A stretch of DNA of 64,000 nt from Cloeon dipterum (GCF_949628265.1 NC_088789.1:11648886-11712885); one strand, 5' to 3'. Numbered from the stretch's first letter, positions 24,301-36,116 are shown. Notes: generated by a model from the letters alone, not told the origin. Numbers and translations are program-made.

Positions 24301-24354
24301 TGTTATCCAGGTCAAGTTTTGCGACTCGCACATTGCTCGCGTGAGGAACGACAT
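21346..24354 (-). CDS. Uncharacterised acidic-tailed protein, 202 aa
   Basis: Exons are 24139-24354, 23911-24004 and 21346-21644; the phases (0, then 1) match. The first exon encodes a hydrophilic, Trp/Tyr-rich segment (RYWEVKNEYWPVEVTYPDPD, then TEWEVVPHLKRYRVLEREE). The middle exon has CICNQ and a basic stretch (RPRKDNRRNK). The last exon holds RRRSNLKASSGKKRKHSEVD, a likely nuclear signal, then a disordered part and an acidic end (LVEDDELLQLIDTDLYDELD). That end resembles short hydrophobic/acidic interaction motifs. No catalytic motif or known domain is seen. A nuclear adaptor role is a guess from the basic signal and acidic tail. Intron 2 (21645-23910) is 2.3 kb and packed with inverted repeats. 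Confidence 0.75.
21893..22442. repeat. Long inverted repeat (foldback element), arms about 190 nt
   Basis: The arm 21893-22091 is reverse-complementary to 22247-22442 with high identity over about 190 bases. Shared blocks include GCCGCCAATTTTTAGTATT, GTGCAGTAAGAAACGAGCAC, GAGCTGCAAAGATTTTCC and AAGTGTCCACGTGGAAAAAC. About 155 bases of AT-rich spacer lie between them. No protein is encoded. It looks like a palindromic MITE/foldback transposon inside intron 2 of the acidic-tailed gene. A transcript would fold into a long double-stranded hairpin. Confidence 0.88.
22539..23750. repeat. Foldback element with concentric inverted repeats
   Basis: Outer arms 22539-22629 and 23659-23750 are reverse complements, near-identical over about 90 bases (blocks GGTAGCGGCTAATGACTG, CACTTGGTAGCGAGCGGCG and AATTCAAATACCTCGGCG). 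Inside them a second pair, 22796-22880 and 23210-23296, is also inverted (CATTGTCATCGC, AAATCTCGGGTTTAA, CACACCGTTC). A further copy of the inner unit lies near 23067-23130 in the same direction as the right one. The near identity of the outer arms suggests a fairly young insertion. No transposase is seen, so it would be non-autonomous. Confidence 0.82.
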
Positions 24355-24616
24355 TGTTCAGATTTTAAAGCCGATAATATTGACGGTAAAATAAGTTTTC
24401 GAGGCCAATAATCAGACGGAGGCAAAAATCCAAACAAATTTCGCTAAAATGAGGGCCAATCGTCGATTATGGATAATACGGGAAGAGTTATCCAAGCCAA
24501 AGAGCCAACAGAAAACGTGGCTGACGCGTGCTCTGGGTCTTCTTGTGAATGATGAATGATGCAGATGCACTTTACTTTAGGACCACGCTACTCTCCTTAG
24601 ACCATGCGATGGGCGA

Positions 24617-25826
24617 TAGGGATGGGAATATCAAAGTTGATATATCAAAAATTTTTGATATTTCAAATATCATATCAATATCAAGCCTGATATTTGATAT
24701 ATCATATCAGGCTGATATTGATATCAAAGTCAGATATCAAGGTTGATATCAGTTGAAATTTTTGACCGACAGATGGCATTTTTCATTCCGGTTTTCGTAA
24801 ATTTTTTTTGATCGAACTGTACATTCCGTCACTAAAAGTGGGCGTTACCAATATTGAAGTTGTCGCAATGCACAAATGGCGCGAAAAATGATTGAGCAGA
24901 TCGATCACAGATGGATCTGCTGTCAGCTGTGATCAGCTGGCAGTAATTGCTTGATTGAAAACTAATCTAAATTGTTTGTAAACAATGAATATATGGATCT
25001 AAATGGTGATAATTAAGATAATTAATTTTAACTGAACCAATTAAAAATTGCATTTGCATATATATGATTATTGCGAACATTGCTCTTTAAAAGGCATAAC
25101 CTAAATTAAAAATTTAAACACTTAAAACCAAACAGCTGCAGTTAAGTGTAATTTCATTCTGATTTCTCACAATTACGTGTATATCAATTAAACTAAACTA
25201 TTTATCACTAGATAAAGGTTAGAGGGCACATTTGAGACGGAGAAACACCAATACTTTGATTTTAAGATAAATTGACGCTATTCACAGCAGCTGATATTGT
25301 CTATAGTTATAAAGACTAACAAATTTAATTAACTCATCTTAAATGGCACAAATAAATTATAATATTTTATTAATTACTAACCAACTATATTTAACTAAAA
25401 CTAATTAAAAACCCCTGTGGAGTAAGGGGGAAGGGAAAGCAGCTAGATGTAACTTGTGGCGCCATATGGCGGGAGCTGCCACACCCCTTTTCCATCATCC
25501 GAAATTAAAAAGGCGCGCAAAATTTAAATTATATATAAACTCATGCCCAGACCGCAGAAAACCGCGAAATTTTCAAAATTTGTCTCAAAAAACCGATATT
25601 TATAAAAAATCGGTCAAAAATACTAAAATAATCGGGTTTTAAGCCTTAAAAATGGCCATAACCGGTTTCGGTTCCTCCGGCGGCCATTTTTTGCTCATCT
25701 GGAAATATCAACGTTGATATATCAGAAGTTGATATTTTTTCGGTGATATATCAAAATTTTGATATCTGAAATATCATATCAATATCAATTATCGATATTG
25801 ACTTTTTTCAAAAGTGCACATCCCTA
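24617..25826. mobile_element. Non-autonomous hAT-type DNA transposon, 1210 bp
   Basis: The element starts TAGGGATG and ends CATCCCTA, an 8-base inverted terminus. It is flanked on both sides by ATGGGCGA (24609-24616 and 25827-25834), an exact 8-base target duplication. Eight-base duplications with short termini of this kind mark hAT transposons. Both subterminal regions are crowded with TGATATATCA-like palindromes (about 24629-24750 and 25703-25800), plausible transposase-binding sites. The middle is AT-rich and encodes no transposase, so it depends on another copy. It lies in the gap between the acidic-tailed gene (-) and UBC9 (+). The intact duplication points to a relatively recent insertion. 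Confidence 0.92.
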
Positions 25827-25834
25827 ATGGGCGA

Positions 25835-26460
25835 TGGCTTGGCTTCCTTGCTGATGTCATGATCAATGATGTTGAAAAGAGCCTGTATACCAACATAACA
25901 AAGTACATACTAATATTGGAAAGTTGGATTACATTGCATAAATATATACACCCTGCACTTCTTCCAGCATAATATAATCATTCTGTTCTCTGCCAAGGGA
26001 TGTATATTATATTTGAGACCACTACGTTGTCCACATTTTAAATTTTGTTAAAATTTATGGTAAAAACGTAGAAATATAAAAAAACATTACTAATTCCATT
26101 CAAATTGAAAAGGAAAAGAAAAAAAGAGTCCCTCGATACTTTCCTAATGCTGACGATCAAGCAGTTTTGAAAATTTTATTTTCCGCCTTTTCGTATTTTT
26201 CATAATATATTTAAGAACTACTTCTATTATGATGTCTGAATGAACGGTTGGTGTGTAAATAAATAGCGCTATAATGTAATATATTATGTATTAATTCTAT
26301 AGTTAAGGCAAGAGCGGCTGAAATTTTCCGAAAATCGCGTAAATTCCTTAAGTGCGTTGACAGGAAAATTTTCTAAATTAAAAATTAGCATTTCACTCAA
26401 ATCACTCAAACGTGCTGTCAGTTGCGCATGCGCAGTCAGGAGTCAGTCAGCACTCCCGGT
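25835..26460. other. Intergenic upstream of UBC9
   Basis: AT-rich sequence with no gene. The UBC9 promoter should lie near the right end, where GC rises (about 26400-26520). Confidence 0.5.
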
Positions 26461-26524
26461 AGAAGCGAAAAAACAGGCGCAAGACCGCAAGTCTTTACAC
26501 TAAGCATCCAGCGAGGTCAACGTT

Positions 26525-26880
26525 GTAAGTTGAGGTAAACTCCTATTTTATTGAAATCAGCCGCACATTTCCCTCTAACCTGAGTGATTCAAGTGAATAT
26601 TTATCACTAAATTAATTAAAACGCATTCTTGATCTGTGCGAGAGGCTTAGCTTTCTGAATTAGGGCTGTATGCTTGTTTATTTTGATAGCGTTTTTGTTT
26701 TCAATTTCTCGCGCGCACGAAATACAAAAACAGGGTCAACATAATCGAACGCATGTTACCAGTGTTCTAGACCTTTCTCCACGCATAATAACATTGCACA
26801 ATATGTACACATTATATCTACATGCGTTCAGCTGAACGGAGGCAGAGAACTCAATTTTCTAAAGACCGATTCACTTGCAG
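26525..26880 (+). promoter_or_regulatory. 5' UTR intron of UBC9
   Basis: A strong donor (CGTT/GTAAGT) at 26525 and an acceptor (ACTTGCAG) ending at 26880 bracket an intron whose downstream exon begins ATCATG. UBC9 therefore has a non-coding first exon ending at 26524. Confidence 0.7.
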
Positions 26881-26883
26881 ATC

Positions 26884-28616
26884 ATGTCTGGGATAGCAAT
26901 TGCCCGTCTCGCCGAAGAGCGCAAAGCATGGCGCAAGGACCATCCATTTGGGTTCGTCGCCAGACCGACCAAAGGCAATGACAACAATCTGAACCTGATG
27001 GTGTGGGAGTGCGCAATCCCTGGCAAGAGAGGAACTCCCTGGGAGAATGGAGTTTACAAGCTGCGAATGATTTTCAAGGAAGACTACCCATCCAGCCCAC
27101 CAAAATGCAAATTCGAACCACCTCTCTTCCACCCAAATGTCTACCCGTCAGGTGCAACAACGTGAAATTGCGTTAAGGAACGCCATTACAATTATTTAAA
27201 ATTTACAACAGGAACTGTTTGCTTGTCATTGCTGGATGAGGAAAAGGACTGGCGTCCGGCCATAACCATCAAACAAATTCTGCTTGGAATCCAGGACCTG
27301 CTGAATGAACCCAACATTAAGGACCCTGCACAGGCTGAGGCTTACACCATTTACTGGTATGCTCCAATTTGACAAAATATGGTTTACTGCTAACCTCCTC
27401 CCTTCTCTTCTGAAAAAAGCTTGGCCTCAATTATAATTCAAAATTATGAGACTAAATCAAGAATAGTTCATAATTGATATGAACCGTTCTAAATGATCCG
27501 ATTTTATTGGGCTCCTTTTATTTGTTTGCTTTTCATTGAAGTATGTTGTATTAATCTGCTTTTTCATTGTGTTTATTCCTAAAAATTATTATTTTGCAAC
27601 TCTCACTTACAAGGGAAGCAACAAAAAAACCAGCTTGTGAAATCACAAGATATTTTCATTAATTTTAATAAAGAGTCCTGCATGCTCGTAAGTGTTTGGT
27701 TAACACTGATTTTTAAAGAATCTCCTTAAATGGTTTGTGTTGTGTAGAATGGTTTCCCCCGTACGTTATTTCCTAACTTATTCTTTAAGAATTGACAGGG
27801 ATATGAATTTAAATGTTATCATCTTGACATTTATTCAAACTATATAATGTTGGGATGGAGACTGCAATTTTCTCTCTGCAAGTATTACTTTGGTTATGAT
27901 TTTTTAAGTTCATCACTGCTGGTGAGGCCGACAGGGCTTAACAGTCGCTGCACAGTACAAAAGCGTGTTAGTTAAAATTGTCCTCTCAGAATATTCACTG
28001 TCAGTTGACCATCCTGAGTTGATTTCCTCTCAAAGTAGAGGCAATCGTTAGGTAATAAACTCTGTGTGTATTTATTTTTCTGTTAGTTTTTGTAATGTAG
28101 AATGTTGGATTCTTTTTTTAATTTTAAGGAAAAATTCTCCATCTCTCTATCACAATCAGTAATCAGTTTGTCTTTAAATAAAGTTCAAAGACAAACACTA
28201 AATGCCTGCTATTTTTTCTTTTTAAAATTATTTTCTATTTTTATCATTTATGATGACATATCTATTATTTACCGGATTTTCCTTGAAAAGAATCCCTTGA
28301 AATTCAATGTTCTGTCTCAATTTTCTGTTATTATACCATTATTGACACAAAACCTTGTGTTATATGGATAATCTGCATTGATTATTCCTTGTTTAATGCA
28401 ACATAAAAAGTAGGTTGTGAGGTCTTGGGTTAGGCGCTTTTCAGTTTTCTATTTAAGTTTGAAAATATTGACTTGGGTGCCATCAATTAATCTTTATTTC
28501 AGTTTTCAAACATGGAAACATGAGAACTCAATCTGCGTTTCTATTTCAGCCAAAACCGACTTGAATACGAAAAGAGGGTTCGCGCTCAGGCCAGAGCGAT
28601 GTCTGTAGCTGAATAA
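26884..28616 (+). CDS. UBC9: SUMO-conjugating enzyme UBC9, 159 aa
   Basis: Exons are 26884-27151, 27212-27356 and 28550-28616; phases 1 and 2. The protein is nearly collinear with animal UBC9/UBE2I (human 158 residues). It has the start [20 protein letters not shown], the HPN motif (FHPNVYPSG), the catalytic Cys93 in SGTVCLSLL, and [18 protein letters not shown]. It ends in [19 protein letters not shown]9 is the only E2 for SUMO. It takes SUMO from the SAE1/UBA2 E1 and transfers it to lysines in psi-K-x-E motifs, mainly in the nucleus. Drosophila calls it lesswright. The second intron is about 1.2 kb and holds no recognisable gene. Confidence 0.98.
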
Positions 28617-28906
28617 ACAAACTTCTTTGACACTGAACTTCCCATATTGTGGATCTTTAACATGAACAATTTTGATCTTCGACTAAGTGCGTTGAGCAAC
28701 AATTGTTTTTCATGATGTTCTCATAGACTTGTGTTGTGGTAAAAAGTGTTCTCGCCACAATCACCAATACTATTGATTTGTTTAGATCAAATAATTCAGA
28801 CCATGGGAATAATTTTATTGCTTTAGGTACTCAATATTTTCATAATTAATCTGCAGTTCACTGTTGTATTATTTCAATCTTTAGTTTCCACTGTAAGTTT
28901 CGAATT

Positions 28907-28912
28907 AATAAA
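28907..28912 (+). terminator. Poly(A) signal AATAAA
   Basis: AATAAA lies about 290 bases past the UBC9 stop and is followed by AT-rich sequence. Confidence 0.45.
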
Positions 28913-28916
28913 TTAT

Positions 28917-29352
28917 AATGTTCATAATTACTCTTTGGTCATTGGTCATTTTAATTGAACATATAGCTAAAACAAGAATATTATGGTAATTAAATGGTTG
29001 TAGGATAGCAATGAAAATTGTTAGTGGAAAGAAACAATCAGCATAAATATTTAGTTACAGGGTTAACAGGCTTAAGATAAGCATTTTGCACTCAACCAAT
29101 AGCAAGCGCTTAATCAGTCAAGGCCTACCAATGGAAGAACGCTTGCAGTTCTGATTGGATCTATTCTCTGGCTCTGGCTGATGGGCAGAGAACAGCTGCG
29201 AAAGTAAACACACATTGGTGAAGTCGCGTCAAAACATCAAAGAATACATATTATTTGATCCAGAGCCAATATTAATGTTAATTTTCTTACACATACCTAA
29301 TGAAATCTTGTGTTAAATTTGCTTGCTGGTTTGCATAATATACAGCTGTTAA
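28917..29352. other. Intergenic between UBC9 and WDR91
   Basis: The gap is about 440 bases. It should contain the WDR91 promoter. Nothing else is seen. Confidence 0.5.
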
Positions 29353-32053
29353 ATGTCGCATATACAGTATTTGGATGAGCTGGTTAAAGAGTACCTTTTG
29401 TTTCGAGGTTTTTGCAATACTATGAAAGCTCTAGACAGTGAACTGAAAGCAGACAAAGATAAAGGATTCCGGGTAAGATCATATGAACAAAATAGTAACT
29501 GCTGTTCTATTAATTTAATATGAATAAAATTGGAAATTCTAGGCGGACAGAATTGTGGATCAAATTGTCATCTTCATTAATTCCTACGATTTGATTGCTT
29601 TGAGAGATTTTTGGACTAATTTAGACCAGAAGATGTTCTCCAAACTGGAAGCCCATTTTTCTCCAGGTATTATACTGTATATTTTAATCATGAATGGATC
29701 ATTTAATGTATACTTCAACAGCCATCCGAAAACTGGAAAGTTCTGTTCTAAAATTTTATGTGATTAACACTGTCTCAAACAACAAAACTGACAAGATGCT
29801 CGAGTTCTTCAGCAAAATGTCTTCTGAGCTCCAAGGGCAACCAGAATGGAAGGAATGGTTTGGTATGCAATTACGGATAAAATTAAACTCATCTGAGTTA
29901 CTAAATTTGCTTTCTATTTGCCTTCAGCTCTTCCGTATGTCAGGAACCCAGAAGAAAGCCATATTTTTGCAGTATATTTCACTCGTCACTGGCAAGATAC
30001 TCTTTTGGCTTCTCTTCACAACCTTCTTGCTTTAACTTTCCAAGTAATTCCTGAGAATAGACTAAGAATAAATAATCCAAGAAAATTAAACCAATTATAG
30101 AGCATTCCACCTCCAACTTTGGCGAGCTTTGAAGATGAGGCTGTGAAAATGCGCAGACTCATAGAAGAAGTTGAGACTCTGAAGGCAAAGCTTGCCTCTC
30201 TTGGAGTCCAAGATAACGCAGAGGGAAGATTCAATGTTGTTGAACAATCTCGGACGGAATTGATGGACGACTTTTATATAATTGGGAAAAGGTAAAAATA
30301 GGCACCTTTGAATGTGGTGGTTGATCAAGTAATCTGAATGTTCAAACAGGGAAACAGTCTCTGCAACTACATCAGTTGAAAATCAAAGTCTCTCCTTAAA
30401 GAACATAATGCGAAATATAAGTGGTGGCATTCCCACCTCCCCCATACTAGGTCGAAAGCAACAACTTCAAAGTATAATTAACATAAGAAATATTACCTTA
30501 CAAAAATGAACCACCACCTCAATTTTCAGCTTCAAGTTCTAGGCGGTTTGTCACCTCTTCAAGTGTTGATGAAAAGAGATCAAGCAGCAAAACCAGAGTT
30601 TCATCACAAAGAAGCATAGGAGCAGACACGTCTCCAATCCAGAAATTAGAAAACAAGGCCAGTCCGAAATTCAAAGACTCGGAGCAACCTACCGATGTCG
30701 GAGACACTAAAATTCCTGAAACTGATGGTCCTTATTTACTTTTGAGTCAGGTTGGATTAAAAAGTGTATAAAGATTATTATTAATTAATATAGTTACGTT
30801 AAACATTAGGAAGTACAAGAGATTCATAACAGCGCCATAACTCAGTGCAAGTTCAACAACTCAGGATCTCTTGTGGCCAGTGGAGACGTGGATGGTGTGG
30901 TGAAAGTGTGGTCAACCTCTCCAGCGCCCAAGTAATGATTTGCTTAACTTTGGTTGAAATAAGGCTCTTATAAAACTCAAATAGGGTGCTAGCAACGTTC
31001 CAATGCAAGTCAAACGTCGTTGCTATTGACTGGCTAGGGAAACACGAGCGGTTCTTTATTCTTGGAACCAAGGCAGGATCAGTGTACTTGTGTGACTCGG
31101 CTGAAAAGAAGGTAGTGTGGGAGCTGGGTAACCAATCAGGATCTCCACTGAAAGACTCGAGGTATTGCTGCCAGCACGGAGTTTTTCTTGTGTTATAAAA
31201 TTGATTTTTGCAGAGTTCTGTATGTCTGCTGTAGCCCAAGTGAGCCACAGATTGTCTGCTCTGTAGCATTCCCTGTCCCCAATGGTGGCGACCCGCAAGG
31301 CAAATTGTTTCTGCTTGATGTCAAGACAAGAAAACTAGAGGTAAAATTCAAGATAATTTCGTAGGTTAGAAATATGTAATTTGGAATTTCAGCGGTCGCT
31401 GTCCTTAATTGGGGATTCGTCTCATTCCGTGCTGGTTGGCTGCTGCACATACAATCACAATGGACAGCTTCTGGTTGCTGGTGCCACTGACGGAGTTGTT
31501 CGAATCTTTGACATACGCAAGGGGGAATGTTTTGATTCGTGGTTGGCACATGAAGGCAGCGTTTTGTCTTTGCAGCTCTCTGCTGATTTTACTTCATGTT
31601 TCACTCTTGGACAAGATGGAAAGGTAGAGTAATCTTACAATTTAATAAGTTTTAATTCATTGATTGCTTGTGTAGTTCTGCCAACGGAATTTAAACCAGT
31701 CGGGCCATAGAGTGTGGGAAACCACTCTTCCAGAGCCGCTTGCATCAGGAATCCATGGTCAGCTCTTTACATTTGACCAGACTGGCCACTTCGTCTTAAT
31801 TTGTGGACGAACAGAGGATAGCATTAATCAAGTAATTTAAAAAATTCAGTGTTTTTTTTTATCATAAAAACATTTCTTTCAGGTCAACCCCCAGGGCTTG
31901 TCACCAGTTCTATCCTTAGGAATGAACAAAGGTGGAGGAGGCCAGGGTGCTTTCTCAACAGCTGTTGACTGGTGCAGTGCAAATGATTGCAGCACTTGCT
32001 TGGTTGGCATGTCTGATGGAAAAATTAAAATATCCACTCTTCTCCAGCAGTAA
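29353..32053 (+). CDS. WDR91: WDR91, endosomal Rab7/PI3P regulator, 672 aa
   Basis: Thirteen exons keep frame: 29353-29472, 29543-29666, 29722-29862, 29928-30043, 30101-30291, 30350-30471, 30530-30750, 30810-30931, 30985-31161, 31214-31340, 31393-31623, 31676-31831, 31883-32053. The N-terminus ([33 protein letters not shown]) is the LisH-like start of WDR91. Next comes the conserved helical part ([20 protein letters not shown]) and a coiled coil ([15 protein letters not shown]). A serine-rich linker and C-terminal WD repeats follow ([38 protein letters not shown]). Human WDR91 has 747 residues; the linker is shorter here. The family acts with WDR81 on early-to-late endosome conversion, limiting Beclin-1/PI3-kinase activity and binding Rab7. 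Confidence 0.96.
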
Positions 32054-32147
32054 TAATTATTACGCCTATAACTCATGAACTATCAGATTTAAGGTCTGCC
32101 TCTCCTCACTTAGAAGCGGAGTAAGATTTTGTGATTGAAATTGACAA

Positions 32148-32153
32148 AATAAA
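32148..32153 (+). terminator. Poly(A) signal AATAAA
   Basis: AATAAA lies 95 bases past the WDR91 stop. The facing SIAH-type gene ends at 32633. Confidence 0.45.
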
Positions 32154-32632
32154 AAATAATGCACCAATATTGGAGCTATCACTAGTTTTTCTTCAATTAT
32201 TTATGTTTATTCTTGCACAAGAAACATACATTTTGGTGCGAATTTTTAGTTAATTGGGTTTCAGCAGTATGTTTTCTATGTTCGGGATGCAATTTTAAAA
32301 TATAGTTAATAGCATCAAGTCATACTTTGTCGCATTAAATGTTAAGAAGACGTAAAAATTGTGAAATATAGTTTAGGTACCATGGGAAATAAAACTCAAA
32401 ATAGGGCTAATTGATGATGTATTCAAAGTGGTTGGAATAGCAGTTACAATGGACGCAAAGCTTAACTCAGTCAGCGTTTGAATGATAATGAATATACATG
32501 AACCAAATCACATCATTTAATGAGCGGACCAATCAAAGTGGTGTTGAAAGATGGGAATGGTAAACAATATTTTTGGACTCCATTTCATCAAAGATTTCAC
32601 ATGTTGTGTTTCATATTAAGACAAAATTAAAA

Positions 32633-35600
32633 TTACTCCGCTATCTTATCCCCATTATCTTCTTGATCATCATTGCATTCAGAACCAGCTACTGGCAAAC
32701 TAGGAACAGGATCTTTCTTGTGTATCTTCCTTTCAATGTGTATATCCACGTGAACCTTTCCCTTGCTGGTGGAAAGAAGACGCAACACATCTGTTGTCAC
32801 GCAGAAGGCTTCACTCTTACTGTAGTAACTAGATGGTTTTTGGTCGTCAGAGAGAACAGTTCGCTTGAAAGTAAGTGCCCTTTCGGTGCGGTCCTTCTCT
32901 TTGTGCATCTATAAAATTAAACAAAAATATTGCAGAAAGATATTTTACATGTAAGATACTTGAATTTTGAAATTCTATCAAAATTAGCACAATCTCAATA
33001 TACTCATTGAAGAACTTCTAATTTACGCTAAATTGTTTGAAGAAGAAAAAATAATAACATTTAATTCACATCAAAAAATTTTTTAGGGCAAATCCGAAGA
33101 TAAATACTTACAGCAAACTCAAAGGTGAAATTTTTCGCATTGTCAATTGGGCCAAGATAAATCACAGCACCGTGGACTATTGAATTTGCAGGACCTCTTT
33201 GGAAGTTGACCCGGAACATCTCATTGTAAGCGTGTAGAACATAATTCCTGCTCGAGTTGGTCAACATTTGCAGAGGGAATGATATGCATATCTTGTTTCC
33301 ATCGTGAATCAATCCACTGTGTACACTACGCACGTGTGGCACTAGCTCAGAGTGGATGCCTCTCCAGTCACACCCTTGAGCCATGCATGTATAGCGGCGG
33401 TGCAGGCAATTCAGCTCATGTACACACTTGTTCTGAAACAAAATTATGGTTGGACAGTGATTAGAAATTTAAAACTTCCGGTTACTCATTTTTACGATGG
33501 GCAAAATGTGTTGGGTGTTAGGTTGAATCTAATAACATACCAAAGGGTTCTTATCTGCTACACTGAACTGACTAAGGATGGGCGGCTAATAGAGAAATAA
33601 GAGAAGAAAAACTAAAAAAAATTACTGTATTTTACAGCTCACTTGAAAAAACTTCGTATCACAAAAGAATTAAAGTTCAGCCAGGGTTCCAAAGTTACCA
33701 TAATTGAATATTTTAACCATACCAGGTGGTAATTACCAGCGGTAATTAGCCAGCGGTAATTAGCCAGCGGTAATTACCGGTATTTACCAGTTATAACTGT
33801 TTTTGGCTGCGGGGCACACTTTCAACTAATACTTAAATTTAACTTTCCTGGTAAATACAGAAATACCTGGCAAAACCTTGTTGGTTTTTACCGTTGAATA
33901 CCATGCTGGTAAAGTGGTAAACAACACTTGCGAACCCTGGATTCAGCAGTTGTTGAAAATGCCTGACTGCACTCATTGATGAGCACAAAGATATGTACTT
34001 GAAACATGTCAACTTTTCCACTAGCCCTCCCAGCGATTTAACCATCCCTCACAAAATTTCCTAAAATTTCATATTTAAAACAAAATCTATTTCTATTGTC
34101 TCAGTTCATCAAACCAACCTTCAACAGAAGCATTTCATCACAGTTGTCATGCTTGCATGGGTATTTGATCATCTCTACAATCCGCTCAAGCACAAGGTTC
34201 CTTAGGTCGGTGAATCTGGACCTACACGTAGGGCAGTTTCCCAGCTGAGCTCGACAACTGCTACACACAAGGTGGCCTCGACGACACTGATTGATTGGTG
34301 GGCCCATGTATTCCAAGCATACTGGACATTCTATCATGGAAAGAATGTTGCTGTTCAGTCCAGCTGATTCGTCAGTTATCTTTGGCCGCTTCGAGGGAGG
34401 TGGCGATGCAGTCGTATCCATCACTTGAGTCTTGCTTGAAGGGGAGGAGAGAGGAGCCAATTCAGTTGAGTTAATTGGACTTTCATTTCCACTGCGACTA
34501 TTTGGCGGAGTCGCACACTGGCTGTTCACGGAGCTTTTGTGTGCACATGAAAAAACGGGTTTCACCGATTTCTGAACGGCAACGTCCTCCTCCGATAATG
34601 GCACCCTGTGTTCACCTAATGAAATGATCAGATTAGAAGAGCTGTGCAAAGTTTGATAATTAGAAAATAAAACGTTATGATTCGGTTAATTCAAAATTGA
34701 GAACCTTTCCGGTCTACATTGAATAGAGTTGATTTTTTTATATCTGCATGAATTGTTCAACGATTTTTGCAACACGCAAATTTTGCTACAATCCGAAGAG
34801 AAAAGGTACTGGCATTGGTCGCTGCCGCAGCAATTAATTCATGTTAGGAAGGTTGATTTGATGTACACTACTTGACTGCTACTAAAAGCGACAGAGATTT
34901 CACCCATTAATGGAATGTCCAAAATGCAGATAGAGGAAATTTTCTCGTTTCAAGGAATTTCATGATATGAACAGATCTCAAACGCTCCATTTTAACCTGT
35001 TCCAACTCTCCAATTTTGGGTAAAATCATGATCATAAAAGAGTCATTTATTCAAAAGAAAAAACTAGTTGATTTAAGACATCTTTCCAAGCCTGATTCTT
35101 GAAAGCGATTATATTTTTGACGACTTGGAATGACAACAAATTAACTTTTGAATGAGATAAAAATATGAAATTTTACTCTTGTATATTTTGTTTAAAGATA
35201 TACTAAAAAATTAAAACTATATTCATTTTTAAAGGAAATGCTGTCAAACAGGGTAACATAGAAACCGACAAGGCTGTCTTGGTCTGATCTAAAAAAAAAT
35301 TAAAAACAAACTGCATCGACAATTTGATATTTACCTCTTTTTAAATATTTATTCCTTAGTCTGCACAGAAATTAGGCTTTCACAAAATAAAAATTTGAAA
35401 ATGCGCGAAAGACTGAAATCGAGTTGTCTTAAAAAAAGATGTGGTTTTGATGAGCTCAGGGATGTTTGGAACCATAAATTTTCACTTGTGAGCAAAGGTG
35501 GACTCTTATTTTACCCCTCGCAAAGAAACGTATAGATATCTTAAGATATAATATTAAATCAGGTGAGTTTGGAGAGTAGCAAGCTATTTTCACTTCATGA

Positions 35601-36116
35601 GTTTGTCTTTTGCATACCCAAATCAGATGACCGTTTTGCACTGTGGGCAGACATCCGCAGCATATCTCTGCGATGACAATCTTGGGGCGTAAGGCTGAGT
35701 TTCTGCAAGTTCCAAAATTCATTTCTGCGAGGCACCACATCTTCTGCTTGTTGGTTATTTGCAGTGCTTGCTGAAGAGCTGCTAGATGAAGCAGAGATCT
35801 GACTGCCAGCTGTTGGAACTGCAGCAGCAACCTGGCTTGCACTGGATCCAGCAGAACTACGAGGGGGTCGCTCAGGTTCTGTGTTGTTCTTTATCTTGTA
35901 AACAATACGTTGCAAGCATGGCGTCGCTTCCTCCTCCCGCTCGTCAGGGTCGATGGGCTCTCTCTTCACATTCACCATTTTTAATCTTGAAGAAAAGTTG
36001 TCGCCTCTTTCCTCCCAGTACTCGAGAGACGAGTCAGAGTCTGTGTCATTAAGAGGTGGTATAATGCGACGGTAGATTCCACTTGGTCCTGCGCCTCCTT
36101 TGCGACTGCTATCCAT
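32633..36116 (-). CDS. SIAH/SINA-type RING E3 ubiquitin ligase with long N-terminus, 530 aa
   Basis: Exons are 35618-36116, 34119-34615, 33112-33432 and 32633-32908; phases 1, 0, 0. The first about 260 residues are disordered, with acidic, Ser-rich and Ala-rich parts (VKREPIDPDE, ASSSSSSASTANNQ, PPPSKRPKI). From about residue 263 comes a SIAH-type RING (CPVCLEYMGPPINQCRRGH, CSSCRAQLGNCPTC). The SIAH zinc-finger region follows (PCKHDNC, then CLHRRYTCMAQGCDWRGIH, HVRSVH). A SINA/TRAF-like beta-sandwich ends the protein (FRVNFQRGPANSIVHGAVIY). SIAH ligases bind substrates through the SINA domain and ubiquitinate them in cytosol and nucleus. SIAH1/sina proteins are about 280-315 residues, so the N-terminal extension is notable. 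CCAG just before the ATG implies a 5' UTR exon upstream. Orthology to a particular sina paralogue is not certain. Confidence 0.9.
33682..33939. mobile_element. hAT-type MITE, about 258 bp
   Basis: The termini CAGGGTTCCAAAGT (left) and ACTTGCGAACCCTG (right) form an imperfect inverted repeat of hAT type. The flanks AGTTCAGC and GATTCAGC match at six of eight positions, an ageing target duplication. Inside lies a short tandem array of GGTAATTASCAGC units (about 33725-33780), with more TGGTAA motifs towards the right end. It is in intron 2 of the SIAH-type gene. Confidence 0.75.
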
